A DNA stretch of 64,000 bases from Cochleicola gelatinilyticus (lineage in GTDB: Bacteria > Bacteroidota > Bacteroidia > Flavobacteriales > Flavobacteriaceae), in contig NZ_LRXL01000012.1 of NCBI RefSeq assembly GCF_001637325.1, positions 62,001 to 126,000 on the forward strand. Direction: 5' to 3'. A model generated the notes under the pieces. The model did not search any database. It saw only the letters and a list, made by a program, of their open reading frames with translations, and was not told the origin of the DNA. Shown here one piece after another: positions 45,304 to 57,071 of the stretch. Position numbers and translations under genes: made by a program. Position 1 is the first letter of the stretch, and every line of letters starts with the position of its first letter.

Positions 45304-47178
45304 TTATCGCTTTTTCCCTGCATTTTTCTGCTGCTCTGCCTGCTCCATCATTTCTGCCATTTTCTTCTGAAAGCGATTCTGCTTCTTAGGCTGCTTCTTT
45401 TTTACTTGAATCTTAGCATGGATTTTATCTTCATCGATGATAAAGTTTTTAATCACCAACATAATTCCAATGGTAATAAGGTTCGAAACAAAGTAGTACA
45501 GTGATAATCCACTTGCATAGTTGTTAAAGAAAACCAACATAAATAGTGGCGACAAGTACATTAAGAATTTCATATTTGGCATTCCCGGTTGCTGCTGTGC
45601 CTGCATACTTTGTCCTGTAGTCATCATCATGTAGACAAAGATCGCAATCGATGCCAAAATTGGAAATAAACTCACATGATCCCCATAGAAAGGAATATGG
45701 AAAGGTAATTCTGCAATAGTATCGTAGCTAGAAAGATCGTCTGCCCACAAGAAACTCTTTTGCCTTAGATCGAATGCCGTTGGAAAAAATGTAAATAACG
45801 CATAGAACACCGGAATTTGAAGCAATGCTGGCAAACATCCTTTCAAAGGACTCGCACCCGCAGCATTTTGAAGTTTCATGGTTTCTTGCTGAATCTTCAT
45901 TTTATTTTCTCCGTATTTCTCACGAATCGCATCGATCTCAGGCTTTAACACCTTCATTTTTGCCTGTGAAACATACTGCTTGTATTGTACAGGAGACAAC
46001 ATTAATTTAATAAGTACCGTTAGTGCGATAATCGCAATTCCGGCAGGTAAGAACCCACTTAAAAATCCGAATAACGGAATAATTAAATACTTATTCAGCA
46101 TACCGAAGATCCCCCAACCTAATGGCATAGCTTCATCCAGATTACGATCGTATTCTTTAAAAAGCTTGTAATCGGTTGGTCCGTAATACATGTTCATGTT
46201 GTACGATAATGCACCTGCTTTAGGCTCCAATAACATTTTCGCCCCGTATTGTTTTGTAAACACAGTATCAATTTCTTCATCCTCAACAAGATCTATAGAA
46301 GTTAAGGCCACTTCTTTAAATGGCGTGTCGGTCAAGAGCATCGAACTAAAGAAATGCTGACGGAAATTCATCCAAGTCACATCCTTTTCTAATTCATCAT
46401 CTTCTCCCGTTGGAGATAATTTACTGTGATCACCATCATCGTATTCGTAAGTAAGTCGCGTATATCGGTTTTCATACGAAATACTTTTTGCATGTCTATA
46501 TCCTTTTAATTTCCAGTCAAGATACATTGGTTGTGATGTATCAAGCACCCCGTCTAGTCCTTTAGAAGTTACACTAAAATCGAGCATGTAATCTCCTTCC
46601 TTTAAAGCGTAGCGATATTCTAAATAAGAATCGGCTGCGGTTTTTAATCGCATGGTAAGAACGTTTCCAGAAAGTGAGGGTTCAAAATAAAGGTCTTTGG
46701 TATTCAATAACCTGTTTTCTGAAGAGAATTGCAAATTCAACGAAGCGTTCCCATCTTTTATAAGATACACTGGAAGCGAATCGTAGGTGGTATGTTGTTT
46801 TAGTTTTGCTTCGGAAATATATCCTCCTTTGTTACTCACAGTTAAGGAAAGTACATCATTTTCTATAGTGGTAGTGGCTCCTGAAGCTGACGGTAACGTC
46901 CCTGAGTAAGCAAAGGACCCTAGTTTATTCTTCAATTTCTCTATTGCTAACGAATCCTGTGCATTGGTAGCCGCATAATCTTCGGTAGCTTCAGTTAACG
47001 GAAGATCTTGTTTTGAAGCTTTTTCTGAAGCTGCTTTTTCTGCTGCCGCTTCAGTCTTCGCCTTTTCAGCTTGAATCTCCTCTTCGCTTGGTTTGTTCAT
47101 ATACAACATCCAAACTAGAATTCCTCCAATTAATACAAATCCAATAAGGGAGTTTACGTCGAATTTCTTTTCTTCCAT
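45304..47178 (-). CDS. yidC: Membrane protein insertase YidC
   Basis: A 624-residue Oxa1-superfamily insertase. It has an N-terminal helix (about 10-25), a large periplasmic domain (P1, residues 40-340), then the conserved membrane core with KYLIIPLFGFLSG, GIAIIALTVLIKLML, YVSQAKMKVLKPEIDAIREKYG, and PLKGCLPALLQIPVFYALFTFF. The C-terminal tail is basic (KIQVKKKQPKKQNRF), which could contact ribosomes. I use the ATG at 47178. It is separated from pyrG by 162 bases. Confidence 0.96.
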   Translation of the reverse strand: MEEKKFDVNSLIGFVLIGGILVWMLYMNKPSEEEIQAEKAKTEAAAEKAASEKASKQDLPLTEATEDYAATNAQDSLAIEKLKNKLGSFAYSGTLPSASGATTTIENDVLSLTVSNKGGYISEAKLKQHTTYDSLPVYLIKDGNASLNLQFSSENRLLNTKDLYFEPSLSGNVLTMRLKTAADSYLEYRYALKEGDYMLDFSVTSKGLDGVLDTSQPMYLDWKLKGYRHAKSISYENRYTRLTYEYDDGDHSKLSPTGEDDELEKDVTWMNFRQHFFSSMLLTDTPFKEVALTSIDLVEDEEIDTVFTKQYGAKMLLEPKAGALSYNMNMYYGPTDYKLFKEYDRNLDEAMPLGWGIFGMLNKYLIIPLFGFLSGFLPAGIAIIALTVLIKLMLSPVQYKQYVSQAKMKVLKPEIDAIREKYGENKMKIQQETMKLQNAAGASPLKGCLPALLQIPVFYALFTFFPTAFDLRQKSFLWADDLSSYDTIAELPFHIPFYGDHVSLFPILASIAIFVYMMMTTGQSMQAQQQPGMPNMKFLMYLSPLFMLVFFNNYASGLSLYYFVSNLITIGIMLVIKNFIIDEDKIHAKIQVKKKQPKKQNRFQKKMAEMMEQAEQQKNAGKKR

Positions 47179-47340
47179 ATTCACTGTCCGTCGCAACGGA
47201 TCACTTTAAAATTCCGGGTCCATACCCGAAACTGATTATTTGTTACTTTTTTTATGAACTTTCGTTGAACTGTAAAAATTCACACCTACTTGTTCTTTTC
47301 AACAATCCCGCCTAGTTTATAATTGCGCCAGATTGTCTTA

Positions 47341-49002
<1,662 letters not shown>

Positions 49003-49134
49003 TTATGTGTGAACTATTAAAATTAAATGAAGGTCAATTTATAGGAGATTTATAAATGCGGTTCTTATTAATTAAATAACAGAAGTAGTTAAAACTAAAG
49101 AATGAAAAATAGATGTTAAGAGATAAAAATTCTA

Positions 49135-49386
49135 CTATCGTTCAATTAATTTTTTAAGCAACCCTTCTAAGCCGTTCACCTTCAATTCGTCCATTTCACG
49201 CATCATACGGCCTAATTTCCCATCGGGAAACCCTTTTTGTTTGAACCAAGTAAAATAGGGTTCTGGAATATTTACGAGATACTGCCCTTTGTATTTACCA
49301 AAAGGCATTTTATAATTAGCTAATTCGATGAGATGTTTTGGGTCGGGGCCATTGGGTAATGGCATGTTTTTATTTCCAGCGTTCAT
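49135..49386 (-). CDS. DUF3820 family protein
   Basis: An 83-residue protein with the DUF3820 core YKMPFGKYKGQYLVNIPEP followed by YFTWFKQKGFPDGKLGRMM. The family occurs widely and is sometimes called a putative quorum-sensing-regulated factor, with no firm function. I used the ATG at 49386, which overlaps the upstream gene by 17 bases; an ATG at 49365 (MPLPNGPDP) would remove the overlap and give 76 residues. It is likely translated from the same mRNA as the DUF922 gene. Confidence 0.75.
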   Translation of the reverse strand: MNAGNKNMPLPNGPDPKHLIELANYKMPFGKYKGQYLVNIPEPYFTWFKQKGFPDGKLGRMMREMDELKVNGLEGLLKKLIER

Positions 49387-49909
49387 AACTTCTTAGTTGT
49401 TCTGCTACAAATAATTCCCATTGTATTTCGTTTTTTCTAATATTAGAGTGTACTGTTTCAACATCAAAACGATTTTGCATATCACGGCGTTCTTGTTCTG
49501 TTTTTTCGTAAATAACTTTTATTTCTGCTTTAATAGCATCACTAAAGGTTGCTTCAGAAAGCCGCTTTTTTAAAATACGCGCATGTAATTCAGAAATATC
49601 AAAATGAGTCTGTTCGTGCCCCAAAATATAATCGTTCACTTGTCCTTTCCGATACCAAGACAATTTTGGATAAAAATGACTTTCTACCGTAAAGTTAAAA
49701 TCTTTAACTCCATTTTTAAAAGATATAGAATACGAAAAAGAAACGCCCGAGTTTGTGCTTGCTACATAATCATCCCCTGCATTAGGTATCCCTTGAAAGT
49801 CTGACCAAGTAAGTGTTCTAGAATCACTCCAAGGCATTTTTTCTTTATCTACTTCCGTAGAAGGAAACGATGAAACCAAACATAGTAAAACGAAAGAAAT
49901 TAATTTCAT
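49370..49909 (-). CDS. DUF922-family exported protein with HEQTH zinc-type motif
   Basis: A 179-residue protein with a signal peptide (MKLISFVLLCLVSSFPSTE) and a DUF922-like body: WSDFQGIPNAGDDYVAST, then the putative metallopeptidase motif HEQTHFDI, followed by ELHARILKKRL. I take the ATG at 49909 because residues before it look spurious. HExxH suggests a zinc peptidase, but activity is not established for the family. Its stop lies inside the DUF3820 gene. Confidence 0.75.
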   Translation of the reverse strand: MKLISFVLLCLVSSFPSTEVDKEKMPWSDSRTLTWSDFQGIPNAGDDYVASTNSGVSFSYSISFKNGVKDFNFTVESHFYPKLSWYRKGQVNDYILGHEQTHFDISELHARILKKRLSEATFSDAIKAEIKVIYEKTEQERRDMQNRFDVETVHSNIRKNEIQWELFVAEQLRSYERWK

Positions 49910-50010
49910 GAAAGCATAACGCCACAAAAAGCATTTTATTTTTTAGATCTTCGTATGAAGGGATGAAGCTTTAGAATGTGTTCGGGAAGTAGTTAATTTC
50001 ACTATTAATA

Positions 50011-50415
50011 TTACCCCCAATTAAATTTCACTAGTTTTTCAATATCAGGGTGCAAACTATGATGCACCGGACAAGTACTGGCAGTTTTTTCGAGAATTTT
50101 TTGATTCTTTAAAGCAACCCCATTTGGCAGCGTAAATACCACTTCTATCTTCGAGATACGGCGGGGATTAGACGTCATTTCTTTAGTAACCAAAGCGGTA
50201 GAACCCTCTAAATCTACATTCAAATCTTTGGCTTTAATTCCCATAACGGTAAGCATACAATTTGCCAACCCTGTTGCTACAGTATCGGTTGGAAAAAAAG
50301 CTTCTCCTTTACCATTATTATCTGTGGGAGCATCTGTAATGAATGTACTACCCGACTTTAGATGCTCACATTTAGTTCTTAAATTGCCTAAATACGTGAC
50401 TTTTGCTGTGCTCAT
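50011..50415 (-). CDS. OsmC-like peroxiredoxin family protein
   Basis: A 134-residue OsmC/Ohr-fold protein. It starts MSTAKVTYLGNLRTKCEHLKSG, with FPTDTVATGLANCMLTVMGI carrying the first cysteine (about C53) and EKTASTCPVHHSLH the second (about C117). Both redox cysteines are present, so it could reduce organic hydroperoxides. The stop of the upstream LysM gene overlaps the start (ATGA), so they are coupled. Confidence 0.88.
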   Translation of the reverse strand: MSTAKVTYLGNLRTKCEHLKSGSTFITDAPTDNNGKGEAFFPTDTVATGLANCMLTVMGIKAKDLNVDLEGSTALVTKEMTSNPRRISKIEVVFTLPNGVALKNQKILEKTASTCPVHHSLHPDIEKLVKFNWG

Positions 50416-52352
50416 TCTATTACTTCGTATTGAAGGTCGTCTTTAAATTTTATTATATAACTCGCTTCATTTTGATATCCTGAAAGAAGTTTTTTAGAAT
50501 ACCTAAATTTGTTCTCCACGTATTCTGTTTCATAATCACTTGAAGTTGCATCGTATACGTCATCCGCAGAAGCCAATCTTAACAAAACATCGTAGGTAAT
50601 ATCGAAACCACGCACTGCAAATCTGTTGGGAAGTACTCCATATTTGTTTTTATAACTTGTAACAAAAGCGGTTCTTTTATTATAGTCATACGTTCTTTTA
50701 ACAGACGGAAATGTAAAACCTAATTTTGCCAAGTGCATATTAGAAACATCATGATAATCGTACGCATCATTTTTATCTAAGGTAAATAATCGAAGCTTGT
50801 ATTTAGGCGACATACCGTTTAAAACTCCTACGACATTACTTACTAGTACAGGATCTTGTGATTCTAATATCACCCAGTTTTCCTGTCCATCCACTACTTT
50901 CGAAGCAATATCGTTTACATATAAAAACCCTTCATTTCTTGGAGTGAGATTCTTTGCCTGCGGAAGAACAGAAAGCACAGCATCCTTTTGTGTTCTACGT
51001 TTACCATCGGCAATAACTATAAAATTTTTACCAGCTTCATTTTGTTTTAAATAATTGAGCATCGATTTTTCAAGCATTTCATCTGTGGGAAGTGTTTGAA
51101 ATAAATTAGAAGAAATTTTTATTGCCCGGTTGCTCAAAGGAGAAAATACAGGTACATCGCTTCGTTTTAAATCAGAGGCAGCGCGTTCAACATTTTTACG
51201 TAATAAGGGTCCTATAACAGCATGTGTATCGTCAAAATTATTTTGTGAAATGATGCTACCTACTTTACTATCGCTTGCTTCGGTATCGTACACATTTAAA
51301 TTAACCGAAATACCTTTGTCTTTAGCGAATTCTGTAGCCATTAACACACCGCTATAAAAATCAAGCGCTACACGCAGCGTACCATCTTCTTTAATAAGGT
51401 TTTCATTTCCCTCGGTAGAATCTCCTTGTGCACGATTTAAACGAAAAGGTAATAGTACAGCTATGTTCTTTTTGCTCCGATTTGTAATAGAACGTTCAAG
51501 ATCGACTTTAGTAGCCTTCGAGCCTTTTATAATTTCTGAATTTCCCTTCGGAATTTTTAATATCATTCCTTCTTTTAATCCGTCTTTTGCATATGGATTA
51601 AGTGCTACGATCTCTTCTTCTGAAAGTCCTAATTTCACTTTCAATCTGAAAAATCCTTCTTTAGATTGAACTTCATAAAAATCGTAGGCTTCATCTTCAA
51701 TCGTTGCAGATCCAATAACAGATTTCTTCGGAACGTTTAATACAATACCTATAGGAAGATTTGCTGGAAGGTTGGGATTTAACGACTCTAATTCAGCCAT
51801 TGTTATACCGTACTTTCGGGCAATCCCGAACTTAGTTTCTTTTGCCACGACCGTATGCATCCCTTCTCCAGAAACCGAACCGCTGTTGTTCGAATTTCCA
51901 GAACCATAAGAAGCAACTTTTTTAACAATAGGAATTCTTATTTTTTCTCCTTTTTTTAATTCTCTAGAGTAGAGCTCCTTGTTGTATTTTTTAAGTTCAT
52001 CTACCGAAACACCATATTGTTGAGAAATACCGAACAAGGTTTCTTTTCGTTTTACCCTGTGCATTTTAAACTTGTCGGTAAGTGTTTCTGTAATATCACT
52101 TGAAGAACTTCCTGCATTAATTAAATCTTTCGCAGGTAAAATTAAGACCGTATTTTCTTTAAGTCCATTTTTAGCTTCGGGGTTTAATCGATATAATTCA
52201 TCGGCAGTAATCCCATATTCTTTAGAAACACTATAAGCAGTATCACCTTTAGCTACTGTATGACTGGCATATTGTTGTTGTATTGTAGCTCCACAGCCTA
52301 AACTGAAAAGACTAACAAGAAGGATGTAAATAAAACTTTTCAAACTATACAT
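50412..52352 (-). CDS. LysM-repeat protein with periplasmic-binding (PBP1) domain
   Basis: A 646-residue secreted protein. It has a signal region with a cysteine near residue 20 (LFSLGCGATIQ), so it may be a lipoprotein. Four LysM domains follow, at about residues 32-74, 95-140, 164-208 and 226-268, each with the pattern VxxxxTxxxISxxYGVxxxELxxxN. The rest, about 290-640, is a type I periplasmic-binding fold like amino-acid ABC transporter receptors (VALDFYSGVLMATEFAKDKG, HAVIGPLLRKNVERAA). LysM would bind peptidoglycan. No transporter genes are adjacent, so it may sense or scaffold rather than transport. It precedes osmC and follows guaA by 109 bases. Confidence 0.85.
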   Translation of the reverse strand: MYSLKSFIYILLVSLFSLGCGATIQQQYASHTVAKGDTAYSVSKEYGITADELYRLNPEAKNGLKENTVLILPAKDLINAGSSSSDITETLTDKFKMHRVKRKETLFGISQQYGVSVDELKKYNKELYSRELKKGEKIRIPIVKKVASYGSGNSNNSGSVSGEGMHTVVAKETKFGIARKYGITMAELESLNPNLPANLPIGIVLNVPKKSVIGSATIEDEAYDFYEVQSKEGFFRLKVKLGLSEEEIVALNPYAKDGLKEGMILKIPKGNSEIIKGSKATKVDLERSITNRSKKNIAVLLPFRLNRAQGDSTEGNENLIKEDGTLRVALDFYSGVLMATEFAKDKGISVNLNVYDTEASDSKVGSIISQNNFDDTHAVIGPLLRKNVERAASDLKRSDVPVFSPLSNRAIKISSNLFQTLPTDEMLEKSMLNYLKQNEAGKNFIVIADGKRRTQKDAVLSVLPQAKNLTPRNEGFLYVNDIASKVVDGQENWVILESQDPVLVSNVVGVLNGMSPKYKLRLFTLDKNDAYDYHDVSNMHLAKLGFTFPSVKRTYDYNKRTAFVTSYKNKYGVLPNRFAVRGFDITYDVLLRLASADDVYDATSSDYETEYVENKFRYSKKLLSGYQNEASYIIKFKDDLQYEVIE

Positions 52353-52461
52353 ATGAGGTTGTGTTACTTGTGATTACTTTTAAAATTACATGTTTCAGGT
52401 AGAATTCCTCTTAAAAAATTCCCAATTCGTTTTTAATAGAACAAGTAACGGTTCGCAAAAA

Positions 52462-53991
52462 TTATTCCCATTCGATGGTAGCGGGTGGCTTCGAACTAAT
52501 GTCGTATACCACTCTATTAACGCCTTTTACTCGGTTTATTATATAATTAGAGGTTTCTTGCAAAAATTCATAAGGTAAATTTACCCAATCTGCCGTCATT
52601 CCGTCTGTTGATTCCACAGCACGTAAAGCTACTACTTTTTCGTAGGTGCGCTCATCTCCCATTACTCCTACACTGTTTACTGGCAGCAAGATGGCCCCTG
52701 CTTGCCATACCTTATCGTACAAGTCCCATTTTCGTAAACCTTCTATAAAGATCGCATCAACTTCTTGAAGAATACGAACTTTTTCTGCTGTAATATCTCC
52801 TAGAATACGAATTGCTAATCCTGGACCTGGAAATGGATGTCTTCCTAATAACTTTTTATCGATTCCCATCTCTGCGCCTACTCTTCGCACCTCATCTTTA
52901 AACAGCATTCGAAGTGGCTCTACTACTTTTAATTTCATGAAATCGGGCAATCCTCCCACATTGTGATGGGATTTAATAGTCACGGAAGGACCATTTACAG
53001 AAACACTTTCAATTACATCAGGGTAAATAGTTCCTTGTGCCAGCCAATTTACATTAGTTACTTGATGCGCTTCATCATCGAAAACTTCAATAAAAGCGTT
53101 TCCAATAGCTTTTCTTTTTGCTTCTGGATCACTAATGTCTTTTAAAGCATTCAAAAACCGAGCTGAAGCATCTACTCCTTTTACATTAAGCCCCATATCT
53201 TTGTATTGAGCTAAAACTTCATCGAATTCATTTTTCCGAAGTAAACCATTATTAACAAAAATACAATAGAGGTTTTTCCCTATTGCTTTGTGCAATAATA
53301 TAGCGGCAACCGTACTGTCCACTCCTCCACTTAAACCTAATACTACTTTATCATCGCCCAACTGTTCTTTAAGTCCATCTACTGTTGTATCTACAAAAGC
53401 AGCCGGAGTCCATGATTGTGCTACTCCAGCTATATGAACTAAGAAGTTTTCAAGCAGCTGTTTTCCATCGGTTGTATGGTATACTTCTGGATGAAATTGA
53501 ATCGCATACGTATCTTCGTCTTTAAAACGATATGCTGCATTCAATACATCGGGAGTACTTGCCAAACGCACCGCACCTTCTGGCAAACTAGCAATTGTAT
53601 CACTATGGCTCATCCAGACTTGAGTACCTTCAGCAATAGAAGCGAATAAAGGCTCTTTATCTTTTATCATCGATAATTTTGCCCGACCATATTCCCGAAT
53701 ATTACTTGGTGCCACGCTTCCACCGTTAAAATGCGCCAAATATTGTGCACCATAGCACACTCCCAATACTGGAAGAATACCTTTAATCTTTGAAAGATCT
53801 GGGTGAGCAGCTTCGTCGGATCGAACTGAAAGTGGACTTCCCGATAAAATCACGGCTTTAAAACTTGAAAGATCTTCTGGTACTTTGTGAAAAGGATGAA
53901 TTTCGCAGTAGATATTTAATTCTCGAACACGTCTTGCTATAAGCTGTGTATACTGCGATCCAAAATCTAAAATGAGGACGTTATTTTGCAT
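52462..53991 (-). CDS. guaA: GMP synthase (glutamine-hydrolysing)
   Basis: A 509-residue enzyme that converts XMP to GMP. The glutaminase domain has [19 protein letters not shown], the catalytic C79 in [11 protein letters not shown] and HPEVYHT (H168, E170). The PP-loop SGGVDS is at residues 221-226. The C-terminal dimerisation domain has [17 protein letters not shown] and ends PATIEWE. I take the ATG at 53991; two codons upstream there is only TTG. A -7 box ends 3 bases before this ATG, so the mRNA should be leaderless. Confidence 0.97.
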   Translation of the reverse strand: MQNNVLILDFGSQYTQLIARRVRELNIYCEIHPFHKVPEDLSSFKAVILSGSPLSVRSDEAAHPDLSKIKGILPVLGVCYGAQYLAHFNGGSVAPSNIREYGRAKLSMIKDKEPLFASIAEGTQVWMSHSDTIASLPEGAVRLASTPDVLNAAYRFKDEDTYAIQFHPEVYHTTDGKQLLENFLVHIAGVAQSWTPAAFVDTTVDGLKEQLGDDKVVLGLSGGVDSTVAAILLHKAIGKNLYCIFVNNGLLRKNEFDEVLAQYKDMGLNVKGVDASARFLNALKDISDPEAKRKAIGNAFIEVFDDEAHQVTNVNWLAQGTIYPDVIESVSVNGPSVTIKSHHNVGGLPDFMKLKVVEPLRMLFKDEVRRVGAEMGIDKKLLGRHPFPGPGLAIRILGDITAEKVRILQEVDAIFIEGLRKWDLYDKVWQAGAILLPVNSVGVMGDERTYEKVVALRAVESTDGMTADWVNLPYEFLQETSNYIINRVKGVNRVVYDISSKPPATIEWE

Positions 53992-53994
53992 GTG

Positions 53995-54002
53995 CAAAAA
54001 TA
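53995..54002 (-). promoter_or_regulatory. Predicted -7 box for guaA (leaderless)
   Basis: The minus strand reads TATTTTTG, a TAnnTTTG match, and its last base is 4 bases before the A of the guaA ATG. With the box centred on -7, the transcription start falls on the ATG itself. Confidence 0.5.
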
Positions 54003-54177
54003 GTTAAAAATTTAGTGTATAAAAGTGGCAAATGAAAAAAAGTAAAAGAACTTTCAACAGGTTGTTTGCCAATGAGCCTTGTAAAATTGGCTTCAGAAAT
54101 AAAATCTAAATTACCGTTAAACATATCCTAAACACAGGAACTATCGTAACACACATCGCTAAAATATAGTATTTTTA

Positions 54178-56010
54178 ATGACAATGATAACAACTGAATT
54201 AATTGATAGTGTTTGTGAAAATCTGGAAGAAAATCTTCCTATAACTAAAACATTGCCGGAAGAAGGAATTCTTCACATCGATAAATTACTACCTTATATT
54301 TGTGTTTATCGATATAAAAAAAAAGACCGATATTTCTCTGGACTATTAAAAACGCAAGGATCCTACCTTATTGTTAAAGACACAGTAGATATTTCAAACC
54401 TACTTACTTGTTTATCGAGTGCTATAGCTTCAAAACTTAATGCTTGTCTTATTTTAGAAATGTGGCCCGTACGAAAAGACCATAAAGCAGATTTTGAAAT
54501 ATCGTGCCCAAAGGGAAAAGCTCCCGCTACAGTGGCAGCTTTTGAAGAAGGAATTAATGAGTTGCGTGTATTGTATCCAGAAGTTTCGGTGACAGTTTCA
54601 GATACGCATAAAAGACATCCTGAACGATTAGAACCGTTAATGAATGTTGATTCCTCTAAAGAAACCGGAAACCTTATTATTGGTTTGGCAGTTCCTACCA
54701 TTTATGAACGCCCGGAAGAACATCATGTATATTCTATTTTTTATAGAAAATTTACCACACAATTATCGGCTATTATTAAACGAGCCGTATATGAGTTTAT
54801 TAGGGTACAAACCTCAAATCCATTCGATCATTATTTGATGCTCGGAAAAACACATTTAGATCGACTTACATTAGAAGCAGATGCTGCCTTGGCCGAAATT
54901 AGTGAGGGCATGTCCTTTCTACTACGAACTACTCCCGTAAACAGTTCTCAAGAATGGGTAAAGTTTAAGGAAAATGATTTTACTAAAACACCATCTTTTA
55001 ATTACCGCCTCATCGCATTAGATCCCGAAAAAGAAAAAAGAAAACTCTTCGGAATACAAATAGATAAAGTGGATGACCCTACAATTTCTTTTATTTTAAG
55101 AGACAAGCGCCTCGAGATTGAAAAGCAACTTACCATGCTAGAGGAAAGGGAAACGGACAGCTTTAGGTTTATTGGAGAGAGTTTGTATGGTAGCATCGAA
55201 GAAAAAGTAATTAAAGGCGCAGATGCTATTCTGAAGACGTATCCTTCGGGAAAAGATCCCGACAATATTGTAAAATTCGATTGCCATGAATTTGCAGAGC
55301 ATGCACAAAAAGAGATAGATTTTTACCAAGAAAAATTTCCCCATCTTAAACTCTCTCTCGAAATAAGAAAAGATGTGGCTGGTATTATGGTGTCAGAATC
55401 TACGCTGCTTATAAGCACCGAATTATCGATGGATTCGGCTCGATGTGATGCTTTAATCCAACATGAGGTTGCGACGCATATTCTTACTTATTGCAACGGA
55501 AAAAGTCAACCTATAAAACAAATGTATACTGGTTTTTCGGGATACGATCAATTGCAAGAAGGGCTCGCAGTACTAGCTGAATATCTAGTTGACGGACTCA
55601 CGGTTAACAGGTTACGACTCCTAGCAGGAAGAGTACTTGCAGCCAATGCAATGGTGGGAGGGGCTACTTTTATTGAAACATTTGAGCTTCTTCGTCGAAC
55701 TCATAATTTCCCTGAAAAAACTGCTTATTATGTCACCATGCGTATTTTTCGAGGTGGCGGACTTACCAAAGATGCCGTGTATCTCGCAGGATTAATGCAG
55801 GTAATGGATTATTTAAAAGATGGAGGAAAACTTGAAACTCTATATACAGGGAAATTTAACACCAATCATGTAGCATTAATAGAAGAACTACTACATAGAA
55901 AGGTTTTAAAACAACCCCAATTACCTCGTTTTCTTGAACGAGACATTGCAAAAGAACGCTTAAAGAAATTACGACACGGAATTTCTATTACAGAACTAAT
56001 AAATAAATAA
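54178..56010 (+). CDS. QEGLA-motif DUF1704 family metallopeptidase (TIGR02421-like)
   Basis: A 610-residue protein of the flavohemoglobin expression-modulating QEGLA family. The zinc motif HEVATH (HExxxH) is at residues 429-434 and QEGLA at 460-464, supplying the likely third zinc ligand E461. DUF1704 is the domain of the human tubulin tyrosine carboxypeptidase MATCAP, so a carboxypeptidase role is reasonable; the bacterial substrate is unknown. The first ATG is 6 bases before another (M1 and M3), and a TATTTTTA box abuts it, so the second may be the true start. An ATP-grasp ligase follows after 3 bases, showing a tight pair. Confidence 0.85.
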   Translation: MTMITTELIDSVCENLEENLPITKTLPEEGILHIDKLLPYICVYRYKKKDRYFSGLLKTQGSYLIVKDTVDISNLLTCLSSAIASKLNACLILEMWPVRKDHKADFEISCPKGKAPATVAAFEEGINELRVLYPEVSVTVSDTHKRHPERLEPLMNVDSSKETGNLIIGLAVPTIYERPEEHHVYSIFYRKFTTQLSAIIKRAVYEFIRVQTSNPFDHYLMLGKTHLDRLTLEADAALAEISEGMSFLLRTTPVNSSQEWVKFKENDFTKTPSFNYRLIALDPEKEKRKLFGIQIDKVDDPTISFILRDKRLEIEKQLTMLEERETDSFRFIGESLYGSIEEKVIKGADAILKTYPSGKDPDNIVKFDCHEFAEHAQKEIDFYQEKFPHLKLSLEIRKDVAGIMVSESTLLISTELSMDSARCDALIQHEVATHILTYCNGKSQPIKQMYTGFSGYDQLQEGLAVLAEYLVDGLTVNRLRLLAGRVLAANAMVGGATFIETFELLRRTHNFPEKTAYYVTMRIFRGGGLTKDAVYLAGLMQVMDYLKDGGKLETLYTGKFNTNHVALIEELLHRKVLKQPQLPRFLERDIAKERLKKLRHGISITELINK

Positions 56011-56013
56011 ACT

Positions 56014-57057
56014 ATGAAAATTGCTTTTATAATAAACGATCACGCTACCGAATCTCCCAACTATACAACTCCTGCGTTGGGTTTTGCAGCCTATAAACGA
56101 GACCATGAAGTCTACTTTATTGGCGTTGGAGAATTAGCATACGCTAGTGATGGTCACCTCTCAGCACGCTGTAAGACCATTAAAGGAAAGAACTTTAAAA
56201 CTCAGGAAACTTTTTTTAAAGCCGTACAAAAAGAAGAACTTACTCGCATTACTTCCGAGGAGCTTGATGTTCTTTTTTTACGGAATGATCCTAGTGATGA
56301 GATCGGAGAACGGGACTGGGCACAAAACGCTGCCTTTATATTCGGAGAGATTGCAACCAGAGATAATGTAATTGTTCTAAATCACCCTAGTAGTTTGGCG
56401 GGAGCAGTAAACAAAATGTATTTTCAGCATTTTCCAGAAATCTTACGCCCAAAGACGATCATTACACGAGATCAAAAAGAAATTAAAGACTTCTTTGCTG
56501 AGCAAAAACAAAAAATGATTTTAAAGCCACTACAAGGTTCGGGAGGGAAAAATGTGTTTATGATGGACAAACAGAACGAACATAATTTATCGCAAACCAT
56601 CGATGCTATTTGCCGTGATGGATATGTTATCGCCCAAGAATATTTACCAAAAGCGAAAGATGGAGATACGCGTTTGTTTTTAATGAATGGGGTGCCATTA
56701 AAATCTAAAGATGGAAAATATGCCATGATGCAGCGGGTAAATGCAAGTGGCGATATTAGAAGTAATATTCATGCAGGAGGAATGCCGCAAAAAGTAAAAA
56801 TGACCGATCAAATTATGGAGCTCGCAGAAATTGTTCGTCCAAAATTAGTACAGGATGGAATGTTTCTCGTAGGAATCGATATTGTAGGTGATAAGCTTAT
56901 GGAAATAAATGTTTTTAGTCCCGGCGGATTAAACGTTATGGGAGAAATGTACGAAACCGATTTTGCGACTGTCGTAATCGAATCGATCGAAAAGAAAGTC
57001 CACTATAATAAAACCTATGAAGATTACCTTTTTAACAGTCGATTGGCTACGTTGTAA
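56014..57057 (+). CDS. ATP-grasp ligase, glutathione synthase-like
   Basis: A 347-residue ATP-grasp protein. Motifs: LNHPSSLAGAVNKMYFQHF, ILKPLQGSGGKNVFMMDK (the ATP-binding loop), VIAQEYLPKAKDGDTRLFLMNG and GIDIVGDKLMEINVFSPGGLNVM. It resembles prokaryotic GshB, but no gamma-glutamylcysteine ligase is seen here and the organism also has BshC, which makes glutathione less likely. It may instead join an amino acid or peptide to another acceptor. It starts 3 bases after the QEGLA gene and is followed by a strong terminator shared with bshC. Confidence 0.85.
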   Translation: MKIAFIINDHATESPNYTTPALGFAAYKRDHEVYFIGVGELAYASDGHLSARCKTIKGKNFKTQETFFKAVQKEELTRITSEELDVLFLRNDPSDEIGERDWAQNAAFIFGEIATRDNVIVLNHPSSLAGAVNKMYFQHFPEILRPKTIITRDQKEIKDFFAEQKQKMILKPLQGSGGKNVFMMDKQNEHNLSQTIDAICRDGYVIAQEYLPKAKDGDTRLFLMNGVPLKSKDGKYAMMQRVNASGDIRSNIHAGGMPQKVKMTDQIMELAEIVRPKLVQDGMFLVGIDIVGDKLMEINVFSPGGLNVMGEMYETDFATVVIESIEKKVHYNKTYEDYLFNSRLATL

Positions 57058-57071
57058 CTTTAAAAGAAAAG

